NCBI GenBank assembly: GCA_021849435.1
Contig: JAJZSX010000171.1
Coordinates: forward strand, 1-5,823
From: Actinomycetes bacterium
Lineage (GTDB): Bacteria; Actinomycetota; Acidimicrobiia; Acidimicrobiales; RAAP-2
Direction: 5' to 3'
Length of the DNA: 5,823 nt
Numbering within the stretch: position 1 is the first letter of the stretch; every line of letters begins with the position of its first letter. The notes under the pieces were generated by a model, which had not been told where the DNA came from, ran no database searches, and saw nothing but the letters and a program-made list of their open reading frames with translations. Position numbers and translations under genes: made by a program. Positions 4,829-5,823 of this stretch are shown here, one piece after another.

Positions 4829-5823
4829 GTGTCAGCGTTGGCCGGACCGGCCGAAGCCATACGTCGAGGTCTCGCGCGCCTAGACCCGGCGGCAGTACTC
4901 GAGGTCGTCTCGTCACTGGACCTTCGTCCCAGTACCAAGATCTCACCCGCCGTTGGGATGCCGTTACGGGGACTCCAGCAGCGTGGTGACGTCGCGGCAT
5001 TCGCTGCGAGCGCACCATTGATCGCCGTCCGGGCACTGCTGGAGCTCCTGGTGGCGGGAAGTCTCGACCGGATCATCGAACTCTTGGGTGAGCATTCGGA
5101 GCGCCCCACGTACGACCAGATGGCGGCCGCCGTGGACGCGATGCGCGCCGAGGGCACCGAGGACGCTCAACTGGCGGCGCTCCTCGCGTTCGCCATCGGC
5201 GAGCAGTTCCCCGCCGCCGAACATTGCCGGCGCATGATCGAGGAGCGACCGGAGTTCGCGTTGCCCGACGTCGAAGTCGTCGAGTCCTCCGGTTCGTTGT
5301 TGTCACCCAAGGAAGTGGACCCGGCGATTCGCGAGGCGAGACGTCTTCGTCGAGAGGCCTCGAAGAGCAAGAAGAAGGTCGTCGCGCCACCGACTCGGAC
5401 AGTGAAGCCCAAGTCCGTCGCGGAAGTGAGCACACCGGCTGCGCCCATCGAACCGACCGCGGTGCCGTTGGTTGTCGCACGTCGCCACGTCACCTTGACC
5501 CCGGCCGAGGCGAGATTGGTCGACACCGACCACGCGAGGACGGGATTCGTGGTGAGTGTCGAAATCCCCTTTGATTCAATCGACCCCGCGACGCCAGACG
5601 TCCACGCGAAACAGCGTCCGGCGGTGGTCGTGGCGGCGTCCGATTCGGCGCTGTTGGTGCGCGGCATCTATTCGAACCAGTCCGCGAACCGACAGCTGTT
5701 CGGACCGTGGCGTCGGCTGGGACTCGACCACGTCTCCTATATCAGCGATGAGCGACAGGTGATCGACCCGTCCGCGGCGCCCGTGGTCGAACTCGCGAGG
5801 CTGACCGACGAGGAGTGGAACTC
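4829..5823 (+). CDS. PemK/MazF-like C-terminal domain protein with long helical N-terminal region (3' end outside window)
   Basis: The frame is open from just after TAG 4822 to the window end, giving at least 331 residues. The start is one of GTG 4823, 4826 or 4829; with 4829, AGGTGG (4821-4826) is a close upstream ribosome site, so the choice is weak. Residues about 1-150 are Ala/Leu-rich and predicted helical, with no domain I recognise. Residues about 165-235 are a charged to Pro-rich linker with a basic run (ARRLRREASKSKKKVV). From about 239 the protein resembles PemK/MazF toxins, which are small beta-barrel RNases: VVSVEIPF, then KQRPAVVVAASDS (261-273), LLVRGIYSN, and ARLTDEEWN at the cut, like the family's usual C-terminal helix. 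The domain is probably nearly complete. Canonical PemK/MazF proteins are near 110 residues, so the long N-terminal region is unusual. Either it is a fused regulatory or antitoxin-like part, or the domain has a non-toxin role. RNase activity is not shown. Confidence 0.68.
   Translation, partial: MSALAGPAEAIRRGLARLDPAAVLEVVSSLDLRPSTKISPAVGMPLRGLQQRGDVAAFAASAPLIAVRALLELLVAGSLDRIIELLGEHSERPTYDQMAAAVDAMRAEGTEDAQLAALLAFAIGEQFPAAEHCRRMIEERPEFALPDVEVVESSGSLLSPKEVDPAIREARRLRREASKSKKKVVAPPTRTVKPKSVAEVSTPAAPIEPTAVPLVVARRHVTLTPAEARLVDTDHARTGFVVSVEIPFDSIDPATPDVHAKQRPAVVVAASDSALLVRGIYSNQSANRQLFGPWRRLGLDHVSYISDERQVIDPSAAPVVELARLTDEEWN

Noticed and set aside
4344..5036. Minus-strand open frame of 230 codons
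   Set aside because: It overlaps the SDR 3' end and the start of the PemK-like gene in antisense. The product is Arg/Pro/Thr-rich with no domain; only a short part opposite the intergenic region looks protein-like, which is not enough.
5167..5667. Minus-strand open frame of 166 codons opposite the PemK-like gene
   Set aside because: Ser/Thr/Ala-rich antisense shadow; the + strand frame has recognisable PemK-like motifs and a linker with sensible composition.

Overview
The window is GC-rich with strong third-position G/C bias. Its gene content is a CoA-ester dehydrogenase, an SDR/DUF2867 oxidoreductase, an HTH-nucleotidyltransferase with a HEPN-like partner, and a PemK/MazF-like protein. This suits a high-GC actinomycete, perhaps of the class Acidimicrobiia. 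That placement is inference from composition and protein flavour; no rRNA or tRNA is present to confirm it. All convincing genes lie on the + strand.

Layout. (1) 1-392: the C-terminal part of an acyl-CoA dehydrogenase cut by the window edge. (2) 625-1421: a class I SAM-dependent methyltransferase gene that can be read end to end only across three single-base frameshifts, and that also carries a perfect 9-bp tandem duplication. It looks like a recent pseudogene, because the large genes around it are intact. (3) 1492-2580: an AT-rich promoter island with three tandem imperfect 19-bp repeats and two dyads. It is followed by a two-gene operon with a GTGA stop/start overlap: a winged-helix plus polymerase-beta-type minimal nucleotidyltransferase, then a small all-helical HEPN-like protein. 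The layout is that of a self-regulating toxin-antitoxin or defence module. (4) 2581-2975: about 395 bases without a convincing gene, holding a GC hairpin and a 17-bp imperfect direct repeat. (5) 2976-4433: an intact YbjT-like NAD(P)-binding oxidoreductase with a C-terminal DUF2867 domain; an 8-bp-stem hairpin overlaps its stop codon. (6) 4679-5823: a 47-codon reading frame that ends in TAG and is followed without a gap, in the same frame, by a long gene that runs off the window. That gene has an unrecognised helical N-terminal region, a basic linker and a PemK/MazF-like C-terminal domain.

The metabolic genes (1, 2, 5) and the two toxin-antitoxin-like units (3, 6) do not form one operon. The most interesting parts are the repeat-controlled nucleotidyltransferase/HEPN-like pair, the decayed methyltransferase beside it, and the PemK-like protein with its in-frame upstream small ORF.
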